From assembly GCF_003614185.1 (NCBI RefSeq), contig NZ_KZ987724.1:2333360-2397359 (forward strand): a DNA stretch of 64,000 nucleotides, read 5' to 3'. The translations under genes were made by a program, and so were the position numbers. Each line of letters begins with the position of its first letter. Position 1 is the first letter of the stretch. Positions 1-9,379 of the stretch are shown one piece after another. The DNA comes from Paenibacillus aceti. GTDB lineage: Bacteria > Bacillota > Bacilli > Paenibacillales > Paenibacillaceae. The notes beneath the pieces were generated by a model that was given only the letters and a program-made list of their open reading frames with translations, was not told the origin of the DNA and did no database searches.

Positions 1-1077
1 AGGGTCCCGCACACCGATATAATCGGGTACAGCAATCCGCACAGAGGTCGACAATTCGTCCTGAGCAACCTTTAATAAGCCTGGCATCGATGAGGTGCCA
101 CCCGTAAGAATGTATCCTCCGGGCATATCGCTATATCCGAGTCGCCTTACTTCATCGCGAATTAATTGAAAGATTTCCTGAACCCTAGGCTCGGCGATTG
201 CGGCAAGATCCTCTTGCGTAAATTCCTTATCCACATTACTTCCGATCCTGGTTACTTTGAATGTGATGTCTGGGGCAGCATCCTCAATCGATGCACAGCC
301 ATACTTCAGCTTAACCTTCTCCGCCTGATCCGTCAGTGTGCGAAGTCCGTAAGCAATGTCATTCGTTATAAATTCTCCCCCTATCGGAAGCGTGGATGTC
401 GCAACGATCGTGCCGCCTTCAAATACAGCGATCGTTGTGGACCCGGCACCGATATCTACCAGCACAGAGCCCATCGTTTTCTCGTCTTTGGATAAGGCAA
501 GTTGACCGGCTCCGAGGGATAATAATACCAGATCGTGGATCTTCAATCCGGCCTTCTCAACACAGCGAAGCAAGTTATGTATCGCTGTCTTGCTTCCGGT
601 AATAATCGTAGCCTCTACCTCAAGGCGGACACCGATCATTCCCCGCGGATCCTTAATCCCTTCCAACCCGTCAACTACATACTGCTTAGCTACTACATCG
701 ATGATCTCCCGTTCCGGTGGCAGAGCGATAACCTCAGCTGCCTTCAGGACCCGTTCAATGTCATCTTCACCGATTTCCCGGTCTTCATTCTGTACGGCTA
801 CCACTCCATGGCTCGTTTGGAGTCCGATATGGTTACCCGAAATGCCGACGTATACCTCCGATATTTGAATACCTACCATCCGTTCCGCATGATCCACAGC
901 ACTGCGGATCGATTGAACCGTCTGGTCAATATCTACAATCGCACCTTTGCGAATACCTTCCGAGTCGGCAGATCCAACCCCAATAATATTAAAGGATCCA
1001 TTATTAATTTCCCCTATAATAGCACGAACTTTGGATGTACCGATGTCCAAACTAACAATGATGTCATTGTTGCTCAA
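1..1077 (-). CDS. ftsA: Cell division protein FtsA, 3' end cut by the window edge
   Basis: Actin-like ATPase that tethers FtsZ rings to the inner face of the membrane and recruits later divisome proteins. The reverse strand reads SNNDIIVSLDIGTSKVRAII at the N terminus, the phosphate-1 loop of the FtsA/actin fold, with GAGSTTIAVF and TGGTSSMPG further on. 359 codons are visible of a usual 420 or so, so the C-terminal membrane-targeting helix lies outside the window. The start is a TTG at 1077, chosen because GGAGGT sits 9 bases upstream; no ATG fits. It follows divIB on the same strand after 258 bp. B. subtilis has ylxW, ylxX and sbp in that interval; no ORF of that kind is seen here. Confidence 0.95.
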   Translation of the reverse strand, partial: MSNNDIIVSLDIGTSKVRAIIGEINNGSFNIIGVGSADSEGIRKGAIVDIDQTVQSIRSAVDHAERMVGIQISEVYVGISGNHIGLQTSHGVVAVQNEDREIGEDDIERVLKAAEVIALPPEREIIDVVAKQYVVDGLEGIKDPRGMIGVRLEVEATIITGSKTAIHNLLRCVEKAGLKIHDLVLLSLGAGQLALSKDEKTMGSVLVDIGAGSTTIAVFEGGTIVATSTLPIGGEFITNDIAYGLRTLTDQAEKVKLKYGCASIEDAAPDITFKVTRIGSNVDKEFTQEDLAAIAEPRVQEIFQLIRDEVRRLGYSDMPGGYILTGGTSSMPGLLKVAQDELSTSVRIAVPDYIGVRDP

Positions 1078-1235
1078 GCCCTTGGCACCTCCTATTTCCA
1101 AATAAATATAATAGCATTAAATTTGCACTCTCTAAAGATAATTCAACGTCAGTTAACCTTTCCCTCTTTTTTCTACAAATTTTTTAATCTCCAACTTTTG
1201 CATGTAAGGCGAGCAACTTATTCGCCTATACCTAT

Positions 1236-1264
1236 ACTATACATAGACCTTTCGCTAACTCCAA
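1236..1264 (-). promoter_or_regulatory. Candidate sigma-A promoter for ftsA
   Basis: On the reverse strand TTGGAG (1259-1264) and TATAGT (1236-1241) are 17 bp apart, about 160 bp before the ftsA start. The divIB-ftsA gap has no coding sequence and no terminator, so this would add transcription to ftsA and the expected downstream ftsZ. B. subtilis also has promoters before ftsA. The assignment is by motif only. Confidence 0.45.
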
Positions 1265-1335
1265 ACCTGCTGAAAGGAAGAGAAAAAAGAAGGAGAAAGG
1301 AAACTTGTCCATAAAATGTATTTTACCATTGATTT

Positions 1336-2106
1336 TCACGGATGAGTAGTATCATTTTCATCGTTTTCCTTGCCTTCATCCTGATTAAATGGGATATACG
1401 AGTCTGCTTCCAGCATTGTCAATGTTCCAGGGTCCTGCGCTTCCAATATCGTATTCATATATTCCACCTTGGCCGGAAGCAGCGAGATCGCCGAGATCAC
1501 TTCAAAGTGAGATCGGGTATAGATCTTGATGCGATCAGGATAGGACAAGGTCGGTGAAGGCGTAATCTCGGAAATGTCCGAGGTCAATGAATCTGGAATT
1601 TGCGCCAGCACAGTGCACAGCTTGCCCAGATTAGGATCATCTGACGACCAGCCGGTCAAGATCGGCTTCTCCATCGGCATCGTCCCATTCTTCAGCGTGA
1701 TCATCGTCCCATTCGCCAGGAACCCCCGGAGTGAACCATCCGAAGTCAACTGATAAGCGGCCAGCGGATACTCTTTGATCGTAATCGTGATCGATCCCGG
1801 AAAGGACTTCTTGACCGTAGCTTCTTCGATCGAAGGGAGCTTGGCCAATCTGGTCTCTACCTTGTCAGAGCTTGTCCCGAAGAAGGGAGCGCCAACCTCA
1901 AGCCCGCTAGCACTCAGCATTTCTGTCTCGGTAGCGAATACATTACCTTGGAAAGTTATATCCGAGATTTTACTCAACGAGGAGCGGAAGAATAGGACGC
2001 ATAGTATGGCGATAAACAGTAAAATGAGAATCACCATAATTTTGCGGCTGCTCTTCTTTTTGGGTCTTGGCTCCTTGAGAGTAGGTACATTCACTTTTAG
2101 CATCAT
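1336..2106 (-). CDS. divIB: Cell division protein DivIB/FtsQ
   Basis: Bitopic divisome protein that works with FtsL and DivIC to stabilise and activate the septal synthase. The 256 residues show a basic cytoplasmic tail (about 1-22), one membrane helix (about 24-42), a POTRA-type domain beginning ISDITFQGNVFATETEML (about 48-115), and an acidic, hydrophilic C-terminal tail. The length fits the family. Two adjacent ATGs (2106 and 2103) could start it; GGAG lies 9 bases before the first. It sits between murA and ftsA, the normal dcw position. Confidence 0.93.
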   Translation of the reverse strand: MMLKVNVPTLKEPRPKKKSSRKIMVILILLFIAILCVLFFRSSLSKISDITFQGNVFATETEMLSASGLEVGAPFFGTSSDKVETRLAKLPSIEEATVKKSFPGSITITIKEYPLAAYQLTSDGSLRGFLANGTMITLKNGTMPMEKPILTGWSSDDPNLGKLCTVLAQIPDSLTSDISEITPSPTLSYPDRIKIYTRSHFEVISAISLLPAKVEYMNTILEAQDPGTLTMLEADSYIPFNQDEGKENDENDTTHP

Positions 2107-2163
2107 ATTTTCTTTCTCCGCATAATACTATTCTTATTATAAATGACCTCAATAGGCCTATAT

Positions 2164-2180
2164 CCCCTCCGCAGGAGGGG
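2164..2180 (-). other. GC-rich stem-loop between murA and divIB
   Basis: A perfect 7-bp stem (CCCCTCC / GGAGGGG) with a three-base loop lies in the 98 bp between divIB and murA. No U-run follows on either strand, so it is not a classic terminator. It may stabilise or process the mRNA. Its function is unknown. Confidence 0.4.
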
Positions 2181-2204
2181 AATAATACCAGGCTTTCAAA
2201 TCTA

Positions 2205-3485
2205 TTAAGCCAGATCCAACTGCTTCAACGCTGTGTTCTCGCGGCGCATAACGCCGCCCAGCCGCCCGAACATCAATTCGATATGCTCATAGCCGCGATC
2301 GATGTGATGAATCTGCTCTACCACTGTTCGGCCTTGTGCGGCCAGACCAGCAATGACCAACGCCGCCCCAGCCCGCAGATCCGTCGCTTCTACCGTCGCT
2401 CCATATAGTCTTGGTACACCGCGTATGAACGCCGTATTCAAATCGACTGAAATATCGGCTCCCATTCGCACTAATTCATCGACATGTCTCAATCGGCCTT
2501 CGAAGACCGTCTCCTTCATGAGGCTAAGTCCGTCTGCCAGAGACAGCAGCACCATGATCTGAGACTGCAGGTCGGTTGGAAAGGAAGGATAAGGTGAAGT
2601 GATAATTTTCTCAACCGCCTTCGGCCTATGCGCGCTGCTCACGGATATTATATCATTGTATGCCCCTATTTGAACACCGGAGCGGCGCAGTACATGAATC
2701 AAGGACGTAAGATGAGCGGGATTACAGTGCGTCACAGTTATGCTTCCCCGCGTTGCCGCAGCTGCAATTAGCGCGGTTCCTGCTACGATCCGGTCAGGGA
2801 TGATCTGATAATCGCAAGGCTCCAGCGAGGCGACCCCCTGAATCGTTATCGTATCCGTTCCAGCTCCGATAATTCTAGCTCCCATCGAATTCAAGAAATG
2901 CTGTAAATCCTGAATTTCGGGTTCGCGTGCGGCATTGCTAATGACCGTCGTCCCTTCGGCCAGCGCAGCAGCCATCATAATATTCTCCGTCGCTCCGACA
3001 CTAGGAAAATCAAGATGAATATCATTTCCCATCAGCTTAGTCGCTCTGCACCAAATCTGATGATCATTCTCTTCAATCTTGGCACCGAGCGCCGCAAGCC
3101 CGCGCAGATGCAGATCAATCTTTCTCTCCCCGATCGCACAGCCGCCCGGCTGATAAATGCAAACCTCTCCGAACCGAGCCAGCAAAGGACCCATGAGGAA
3201 AATAGACGATCTCATTTGCTTCATTAAATCTTCCGGCACATGGCTGGAATTAGCACCACTGGCGTCAACGATGACGGTATCACCTTGCGTGACTACTGCG
3301 CATCCCAATCGGCTCAATATGCCGAGCATCACGTCGATATCGAGCAGGCGAGGGACATTGCCAAGCTGCACCCGCCCCTCGCACATCAGGCTGGCAGCCA
3401 GAATAGGCAGTGCGGCATTTTTCGCGCCATGGATACGTATGGATCCCGACAAGGGCCTCCCGCCTTCGATCACCAATTTGTCCAA
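2205..3485 (-). CDS. murA: UDP-N-acetylglucosamine 1-carboxyvinyltransferase MurA
   Basis: Catalyses the first committed step of peptidoglycan synthesis, moving enolpyruvyl from PEP to UDP-GlcNAc in the cytoplasm; the fosfomycin target. From the chosen start the protein has 426 residues, normal for MurA. The signature GGCAIGER carries the catalytic cysteine at about residue 116, and RIHGAKNAALPILAASL is the N-terminal substrate-binding segment. The open frame runs further upstream into murB, but TTG at 3485 has GGAGGTGAT ideally spaced before it and gives the canonical start DKLVIEGG. It follows murB by 16 bp and precedes divIB. B. subtilis lacks murA at this spot. Confidence 0.96.
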   Translation of the reverse strand: MDKLVIEGGRPLSGSIRIHGAKNAALPILAASLMCEGRVQLGNVPRLLDIDVMLGILSRLGCAVVTQGDTVIVDASGANSSHVPEDLMKQMRSSIFLMGPLLARFGEVCIYQPGGCAIGERKIDLHLRGLAALGAKIEENDHQIWCRATKLMGNDIHLDFPSVGATENIMMAAALAEGTTVISNAAREPEIQDLQHFLNSMGARIIGAGTDTITIQGVASLEPCDYQIIPDRIVAGTALIAAAATRGSITVTHCNPAHLTSLIHVLRRSGVQIGAYNDIISVSSAHRPKAVEKIITSPYPSFPTDLQSQIMVLLSLADGLSLMKETVFEGRLRHVDELVRMGADISVDLNTAFIRGVPRLYGATVEATDLRAGAALVIAGLAAQGRTVVEQIHHIDRGYEHIELMFGRLGGVMRRENTALKQLDLA

Positions 3486-3501
3486 TGTATCACCTCCGAG
3501 T

Positions 3502-4410
3502 TTACCGATCGCCCACGAAGAAAACCTCTGGCACCAATTGAACTCCATATTTCGAAGCTATTGTGTCCTTGATCTGCTCGATGAGCGAAAGAACGTCCTC
3601 TGCTGTCGCTTGCCCGGTGTTGATGATGAAATTGGCATGCAGTCCGGATACTTCGGCTCCGCCTACACGCAGCCCTTTAAGTCCGGCTGCCTCAATCAGC
3701 CTGGCGGAATAATCCCCCGGCGGATTGCGGAACACGCTCCCCGCGCACGGCTGCTGCAACGGCTGGGTTTTCCGGCGACGGTCCTTGTATGCAGCCATCG
3801 CGGCGGCAATTTCCAGGCGGTCCCCCTTCTTCAGCTCAAGGCATGCGCGCGCCATAATAGCGGGTTGCTCCTGCAGTATGGAATGGCGATAAGAGAACCT
3901 CATCTCCTCTGCACTGCAAGTAACCAATTCACCTGTCTCCAGAACAATTTCAGCGGATTTGAATATGCGTGACAAATCGGACCCATGAGCGCCAGCGTTC
4001 ATACAGACAGCTCCGCCTACCGTACCCGGGATGCCTCCGGCGAACTCAAGACCGGTTAATCCCTGCTTGCCCGCCATAATACTTAATCTGACGAGGGAAG
4101 CAGCACCACCAGCCCAAGCCTCGGTCCCTTGAAACCCGATCTCTTCAAATTCTCTCCCCAGCTTGATGACAACGCCGCGGATGCCCTTATCTGAGACGAG
4201 CAGATTGGAGCCTTTCCCGATAATCATCCAGGGAATTTGCCGCCGATGCAGTGCAGCAACGAGATTCGCCAGCTGTGCCGTATCGCCCGGGGTGATCATC
4301 GCATCTGCAGGGCCGCCTATCTTCCAGGTCGTGTACTTCGACAGCGGTTCGTCCAGCAGAATCTCTCCTACATCGAGCTGTGATAACTCCGCTAACCATT
4401 GCTGCATCAT
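3502..4410 (-). CDS. murB: UDP-N-acetylenolpyruvoylglucosamine reductase MurB
   Basis: FAD- and NADPH-dependent reductase that turns UDP-GlcNAc-enolpyruvate into UDP-MurNAc, directly after MurA in the pathway. It shows YTTWKIGGPADA, the FAD-binding GKGSNLLVSD, a SYRHS arginine segment, and AGSVFRNPPGDYSARLIE with the catalytic serine, and it is of the short type II class. The chosen ATG at 4410 (302 residues) has AAGGGGG 5 bases upstream. ATG 4407 follows at once. A TTG at 4488 with AGGAG 9 bases before it would add 26 residues not typical of the family. murA follows 16 bp downstream. Confidence 0.95.
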   Translation of the reverse strand: MMQQWLAELSQLDVGEILLDEPLSKYTTWKIGGPADAMITPGDTAQLANLVAALHRRQIPWMIIGKGSNLLVSDKGIRGVVIKLGREFEEIGFQGTEAWAGGAASLVRLSIMAGKQGLTGLEFAGGIPGTVGGAVCMNAGAHGSDLSRIFKSAEIVLETGELVTCSAEEMRFSYRHSILQEQPAIMARACLELKKGDRLEIAAAMAAYKDRRRKTQPLQQPCAGSVFRNPPGDYSARLIEAAGLKGLRVGGAEVSGLHANFIINTGQATAEDVLSLIEQIKDTIASKYGVQLVPEVFFVGDR

Positions 4411-4488
4411 AAATTCCCCCTTGATCTTGTACATGGATAGGTCTGCCGGGAAACTGGATTCTGCCTGCGGCCGAACTGAACTTACCAA

Positions 4489-4691
4489 GAACGCTCACTC
4501 CTGTTAAGGTCCTTTTAAGTGCGTGTTCAAGAAGTCCGATTCTCTACCGAACCTCTTGAGTCTCCGCTTGAAGATCGTCACGATGTATAGGGTATCTTAT
4601 GCCTCCCTGCTGGAGAGTGTGACAATCGCCCAGACGGCACTGATGCAAGCCCATCCTGGCTCGGCTTCAACGTCTTGTGACAAGCCTGTAT
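4489..4691. repeat. Non-coding murG-murB spacer with a degraded repeat end
   Basis: This spacer in an otherwise tightly packed operon holds no plausible gene. At 4525-4548 it contains GTTCAAGAAGTCCGATTCTC, a close match to one terminal arm of the dispersed repeat found at 18061-18167 and 58973-59318. The rest is too diverged to align by eye, so it is best read as an old remnant. Confidence 0.4.
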
Positions 4692-5810
4692 TTATGCCTG
4701 CTTCTGCTTGCTGGACAATCTCTTCATCTCCGTGACGATCAAATGAGCCGAATCAGGCTTGCCAAGTCCGCGGGAGGCTGATGACATAGTCCCATGCAAG
4801 CGGGTATCCTTCATGATCCGCTGGATCTTCTCGAATAACCCTTGACCGCTAAGCTCCGGCTCCAGAATTACTTCCGCTGCGCCTGCCTTTTCGAGGGATC
4901 GGGCATTCTTCTCCTGATGGTTATTCGTCACATTCGGCGAAGGAATGAGGATCGACGGGATGCCCAGAGAAGTGATCTCCGCCAGGAAGGAAGCTCCGGC
5001 ACGGTTCACGATCAGCGAAGTCGCGGCCAGCACCTCCGGCATGTTATGAACATAGGGCAGGATCAGCAGATTGTCAGGTAAGCGCCCCAGCTTGCTCTCT
5101 ATTGTTTTTAACGTCGGTTCGTAATAATTGTTGCCTGTCACATACACAAATGTGATTTCCGGCAATTTATCCAGCTCCGAAGCCATTTGCACCATCGCTT
5201 CATTGATCGCTCTCGCCCCTTGACTGCCGCCAACCAGCAGCACAATCGGACGATTTCTCGATACGCCGAGCGACTCATAGCCTTTATTCTTGTCAGCAGA
5301 AACAACCGTCGTCGCGCGCGGATTGCCCGTATAGATGACATGCTTCGTTCCCGGGAATAAGGACATCGATTCCTCGAAGCTAACCGCTACCGTATCTACA
5401 TATTTGCTCAAGAATCGATTCGTCAATCCAGGTACCGCATTCTGTTCATGAATGATTGAAGGAATGCCCAGCTTCGCTGCTGCATAGACTACCGGACCAC
5501 ACACATATCCGCCGGTACCGATGACAACATCAGGCTTGAATTCGCGCAGCATTTTCTTGGACTGTTGCACCCCTTTTAGAAAGCGCATCACAGTCTTCAC
5601 ATTTTCAAAGGATAATTTACGGCGAAAGCCGGTGATCTCAATCGACTTAAAAGCGATGTCCGCCTTCGGAACGATAGAGTTCTCCAGTCCTTTCTGACCG
5701 CCGATATATAGAAATTCTGAATTAGGCTCTTCCAGAGCGCATTCATTGGCAACAGCCAGCGCAGGGTAGATATGTCCCCCTGTACCGCCGCCGCTTAATA
5801 CGACACGCAT
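4692..5810 (-). CDS. murG: Lipid II synthase MurG (GlcNAc transferase)
   Basis: Peripheral-membrane GT28 glycosyltransferase that adds GlcNAc from UDP-GlcNAc to lipid I, giving lipid II. The N-terminal GGGTGGHIYPALAVA loop, GTGGYVCGP, HEQNAVPG and the UDP-binding part LVVGGSQGARA-like segment (seen as VLLVGGSQGARAINE) and NRAGASFLAEI are all present in 372 residues. The ATG at 5810 is preferred to an in-frame TTG 15 bases upstream because AGGTGA precedes it. The ribosome-binding site overlaps the spoVE stop, with a 4-bp gap, so the two are probably translationally coupled. Confidence 0.96.
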   Translation of the reverse strand: MRVVLSGGGTGGHIYPALAVANECALEEPNSEFLYIGGQKGLENSIVPKADIAFKSIEITGFRRKLSFENVKTVMRFLKGVQQSKKMLREFKPDVVIGTGGYVCGPVVYAAAKLGIPSIIHEQNAVPGLTNRFLSKYVDTVAVSFEESMSLFPGTKHVIYTGNPRATTVVSADKNKGYESLGVSRNRPIVLLVGGSQGARAINEAMVQMASELDKLPEITFVYVTGNNYYEPTLKTIESKLGRLPDNLLILPYVHNMPEVLAATSLIVNRAGASFLAEITSLGIPSILIPSPNVTNNHQEKNARSLEKAGAAEVILEPELSGQGLFEKIQRIMKDTRLHGTMSSASRGLGKPDSAHLIVTEMKRLSSKQKQA

Positions 5811-5814
5811 ACTT

Positions 5815-6912
5815 TCACCTCGCAAAACGGGATAAATTAAGTAAAATACCTAGAGCTGTAAGCATCAGCGTCAACGAGGAGCCTCCATAGCTTATCAGCG
5901 GTAAAGTAATGCCGGTTACCGGCATCAGACCGATAACGACACCGATATTGATCACAACCTGCACCCCTACCATACCAACGATCCCCACCGCCAGTAAACT
6001 TCCGAACGTATCGTCCACCGTCATCGCTACTCTCATGCCGCGCCAGATCAGAATCAGGAACAGCATCAGCACGAGCAGTCCGCCGATGAAGCCAAGCTCT
6101 TCCGCCAGGATGGAGAAGATAAAGTCAGTCTGCGGTTCTGGCACATAGCTGTACTTCTGCCTGCTCATCCCCAGACCCAGCCCAGCCAGGCCGCCTGGTC
6201 CGATGGCATACAGAGATTGAATGATCTGATAGCCCGCGCCAAGCGGATCGGACCACGGGTCAAGGAAGGCTGTAATTCTCGCCAGGCGATATGGAGCCGC
6301 CAGAATAAGCCCGACGAACCCGACTGCGCCTACGGCAGCCAAACCCGCCAAATGCTTGATTCTGGCTCCAGCCGTGAATACGATCAGCATCGAAGCTCCT
6401 AGCATGACCGTACCGGTCCCCAGGTCTGGCTGCAGCATGATCATACCGAAGGCCAGGCCGATGATGCCCAACGGAGGCAGCAGCCCCCTAGTAAAATTGG
6501 TAATTCTATAATTCTCTTGACTAAGCAAATACGACAGGAACAGAATCATGCCGAGCTTCATGAACTCGGAGGGCTGAATGCCGAATGAACTGATGCCGAG
6601 CCAGCTCCTCGCTCCGCCTCGCACGACACCGATTCCAGGGATCAGTACGATCACAAGCAGACAGAAGCAGACGATTAATCCAAGCTTCGCATACCTCTTC
6701 AGCAAGCGATAATCGAGATTCATCATGAAGAACATCGCTACAAGGCCGAGAACAGCGAATAATGCCTGACGTTTTACAAAATAAAAGGAATCACCGTAAT
6801 CATGAAAACCGAGCACGGAGCCCGCGCTATATACCATCACAATTCCGATCGTCAGCAAGGATAAAATGCTGGCTAACAGCCAGAAATCCGGCGCCTTTCG
6901 GCTCTTCTCCAT
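5815..6912 (-). CDS. spoVE: SEDS-family peptidoglycan polymerase SpoVE/FtsW
   Basis: Polytopic SEDS glycosyltransferase that polymerises lipid II with a partner class B PBP. About ten hydrophobic segments are visible in 365 residues. Family motifs include GGARSWL...QPSEFMK and, near the end, GLMPVTGITLPLISYGGSS. By position (murD-spoVE-murG) it is the orthologue of B. subtilis SpoVE, the spore-cortex enzyme that pairs with SpoVD. Whether it also acts in vegetative division cannot be told from sequence. ATG 6912 was chosen over an upstream start because AAAGGTGG lies 8 bases before it. Confidence 0.93.
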   Translation of the reverse strand: MEKSRKAPDFWLLASILSLLTIGIVMVYSAGSVLGFHDYGDSFYFVKRQALFAVLGLVAMFFMMNLDYRLLKRYAKLGLIVCFCLLVIVLIPGIGVVRGGARSWLGISSFGIQPSEFMKLGMILFLSYLLSQENYRITNFTRGLLPPLGIIGLAFGMIMLQPDLGTGTVMLGASMLIVFTAGARIKHLAGLAAVGAVGFVGLILAAPYRLARITAFLDPWSDPLGAGYQIIQSLYAIGPGGLAGLGLGMSRQKYSYVPEPQTDFIFSILAEELGFIGGLLVLMLFLILIWRGMRVAMTVDDTFGSLLAVGIVGMVGVQVVINIGVVIGLMPVTGITLPLISYGGSSLTLMLTALGILLNLSRFAR

Positions 6913-6936
6913 CGTGGCAGCCACCTTTTTTAAAAG

Positions 6937-6964
6937 AAGTAGGGGCTTTTCCACCCCCCTACTT
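6937..6964 (-). terminator. Terminator-like hairpin between murD and spoVE
   Basis: On the reverse strand AAGTAGGGG (6956-6964) pairs with CCCCTACTT (6937-6945) around a 10-base loop, starting within the murD stop codon. It is followed by CTTTTAAAA, a short U-run. It may act as a leaky terminator or mRNA end between the vegetative mur genes and spoVE. Confidence 0.55.
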
Positions 6965-8387
6965 AAAGGGTATGCACCGCCTCTTTAAAAATGCGTCCAC
7001 GCTCTTCATAGGATTTGAACATGTCCCAGCTGGCGCAGGCAGGAGATAATAAGACGATATCTCCGGGCTTGGCGAATTCAGCAGCCTGCGTAATCGCGTT
7101 GCGCAGCGTATCGGCGGCACTGTCAACAGTATCGACAATGGCGATATCGCTTAGACCCGCCAGTTCAGCTACCTTGGCGATTTTCTCCTTCGTCTGTCCA
7201 AGAGCTACCACCGCTTTGACCTTCTCCTTGAAGGCAGGCAATAGCTCCATATAGTCAGACCCCCGATCGAGACCACCAGCGATCAGAACGATCGGTTGAT
7301 TCAACGCGCCCAGAGCCATCATCGTCGCTTTGCCATTCGTTGCCTTGGAATTGTTGTAATAAGTAACGTCATGCTTCACTTCGACAAACTCAAGCCGATG
7401 CTCTACCCCTCTGAAAGTACGTAGCGGCTCCGCCAGCGGCTCACATGGCGCACCAGCCGCTATGCAAGCGGCGACCGCAGCCAGCGCATTCCCGACGTTG
7501 AACCGCCCAGGCAGACCGATATCGTGGACAGCAATAATCGAATGGAGCTTCCCTTCCGAATCGCGGTATACGATGGTCCGTTCCCGTTCATCCTCGACAC
7601 CGGAAATGAAGGCAGGCGTGACGAATACCCCCTCTTCCGTCAGTTCTTCCGTCATCGAGAAAGGGATAGGTCTCGCCTTCAGATGAGACACAAGCTGACG
7701 ACATACCGGATCATCCCAATTCACGATAGCGATATCGGAGGATGTCTGATTCGCAAACAGCTTGACTTTTGAAGCGATATAATCGTCCATCGACCCATGA
7801 TAATCCAGATGCGTCTCGGCAATATTCAGCAGCACCCCCACCTTGGGTCGGAAATCCTGCGTCCCCTTCAATTGAAAGCTGCTAAGCTCGGCTACGAGCC
7901 AGTTCTCCGCCTCTGCGCTCTCGGCAGCTACGCAGAGTGGAGTACCGATATTTCCCGCCACGATGGGCTGAAGCCCAGCAGCTTCCAGCAGCTTGCCAAT
8001 CCAGGTCGTCGTTGTCGTCTTTCCGTTCGAGCCCGTGATTCCGATGATCGGGGCCTTGCTCAGATGATAGGCCACCTCGACCTCCGTCACGACATCGATG
8101 CCGAGCTCCAGCGCCTTCACGACAGGCGGAGCACTGTACGGTATGCCGGGATTCTTCACAACCAGCTCTACCGATGGAGAGATCAGTCCGTCCGGATGTC
8201 CCCCGCATACAACAGAAATTCCCAAAGCCTCTAATTCAGATGCTTCGGGACTCTCTTCGCGCGTCTTCCTATCGTTTACGGTAACTATCGCTCCATAATG
8301 ATGAAGGATCTTGGCTACCTCTACACCGCTTTTTGCTAAACCGAGGACGACAACCTGCCGTCCCCGATATTGTTCTGGATGATTCAT
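6963..8387 (-). CDS. murD: UDP-N-acetylmuramoylalanine--D-glutamate ligase MurD
   Basis: ATP-dependent cytoplasmic ligase that adds D-Glu to UDP-MurNAc-L-Ala. The 474-residue protein has an N-terminal Rossmann-like domain (VVVLGLAKSG), the Mur-ligase P-loop GITGSNGKTTTT (about 116-127), a central NNSKATN motif and a C-terminal domain with LLSPACASWDMF. ATG 8387 was chosen because AAGGGG lies 8 bases upstream and the product then begins in the normal place. It starts 2 bp after the mraY stop. Confidence 0.96.
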   Translation of the reverse strand: MNHPEQYRGRQVVVLGLAKSGVEVAKILHHYGAIVTVNDRKTREESPEASELEALGISVVCGGHPDGLISPSVELVVKNPGIPYSAPPVVKALELGIDVVTEVEVAYHLSKAPIIGITGSNGKTTTTTWIGKLLEAAGLQPIVAGNIGTPLCVAAESAEAENWLVAELSSFQLKGTQDFRPKVGVLLNIAETHLDYHGSMDDYIASKVKLFANQTSSDIAIVNWDDPVCRQLVSHLKARPIPFSMTEELTEEGVFVTPAFISGVEDERERTIVYRDSEGKLHSIIAVHDIGLPGRFNVGNALAAVAACIAAGAPCEPLAEPLRTFRGVEHRLEFVEVKHDVTYYNNSKATNGKATMMALGALNQPIVLIAGGLDRGSDYMELLPAFKEKVKAVVALGQTKEKIAKVAELAGLSDIAIVDTVDSAADTLRNAITQAAEFAKPGDIVLLSPACASWDMFKSYEERGRIFKEAVHTL

Positions 8388-8389
8388 CT

Positions 8390-9355
8390 CTACAACCCCT
8401 TGTTCAAATAGAGTCCAACAACCGCTAATACTAGGCCGACAGCCCAGAATGTCACAACGACGCGCCATTCCGACCAGCCGGACAATTCAAAATGGTGATG
8501 GATCGGGCTCATTTTAAAAATACGTTTACCACGAGTTTTGAAAGAAACTACCTGTAATACGACAGACAGCATTTCAATCACGAATATTCCGCCGATGACT
8601 AGAAATAACAATTCACTCTTCGTGACGATGGCAATCCCCGCGATCGCCCCGCCGATTCCGAGCGAACCGGTGTCACCCATAAACACCTTGGCCGGATGAG
8701 CATTGAACACAAGAAATCCAAGCACCGCTCCGATCATAGCTGCGGCGCAAACCGCCGCTACCATCGAAGTAGCTTGCATCGCGATGATCGCATAGGCGCC
8801 AAAGGCAATGGCGCTGACACCGGATAAGAGACCGTCCAGCCCATCGGTAAAGTTCACCGCGTTGCTGATCGCCAGCATCATCACAATGATAAAAGGATAA
8901 TAGAACCAAGGCCCCAGGTCGAATGAGAAGCCTGTTCCCGGAATGCCGATCGCTGTACTATGTCCTCCCGATATAAGCAATGCACATACAATACCGGCGA
9001 ATATCAGTTGTCCAATCAGTTTTTGCTTAGGTGTCAGTCCCAAGGATCGTTTGAATACAATTTTAATGTAATCATCGAGGAACCCGACCAGCCCGAATCC
9101 GAGCGTTGCTACCAGCAGAACGTAGAAGTCCGTATTCACTACCGAGAATTTCAAATATGCAATAGTGAACGCTAAAATAATGACGACGCCGCCCATCGTA
9201 GGCGTGCCCGCTTTCTTCTGATGGCTCTGTGGCCCTTCTACGCGAATTTGCTGACCGAATTTCATCCGTCGCAATATAGGGATTAATATAGGGGCTGATA
9301 TGACAGCTAAAATAAAAGATACTCCAATCGTTAATAAGATAAGTCCGTAATCCAT
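8390..9355 (-). CDS. mraY: Phospho-MurNAc-pentapeptide transferase MraY
   Basis: Integral membrane enzyme that makes lipid I by moving phospho-MurNAc-pentapeptide from UDP to undecaprenyl phosphate. The 321 residues show about ten membrane helices, the catalytic/magnesium pair in GFLDDYIK (about D94-D95), NFTDGLDGL (about 168-176), and the HHH motif in [12 protein letters not shown] (about 286-288). GGAGG stands 8 bases before ATG 9355. It lies between murF and murD with short gaps, as in other Firmicutes. Confidence 0.97.
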   Translation of the reverse strand: MDYGLILLTIGVSFILAVISAPILIPILRRMKFGQQIRVEGPQSHQKKAGTPTMGGVVIILAFTIAYLKFSVVNTDFYVLLVATLGFGLVGFLDDYIKIVFKRSLGLTPKQKLIGQLIFAGIVCALLISGGHSTAIGIPGTGFSFDLGPWFYYPFIIVMMLAISNAVNFTDGLDGLLSGVSAIAFGAYAIIAMQATSMVAAVCAAAMIGAVLGFLVFNAHPAKVFMGDTGSLGIGGAIAGIAIVTKSELLFLVIGGIFVIEMLSVVLQVVSFKTRGKRIFKMSPIHHHFELSGWSEWRVVVTFWAVGLVLAVVGLYLNKGL

Positions 9356-9379
9356 GGGATCACCCTCCTCTCGCCGGTA

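Noticed and set aside
535-1314. Long + strand open frame opposite ftsA
   Set aside because: It is antisense to the conserved ftsA coding sequence and has no ribosome-binding site or family match.
3157-3972. 271-codon + strand frame across murA and murB
   Set aside because: It spans two conserved genes on the other strand, so it is a shadow frame.
4187-4498. 103-codon reverse frame upstream of and into murB
   Set aside because: It is out of frame with MurB, and its first part lies in the non-coding spacer; MurB fits the conserved frame.
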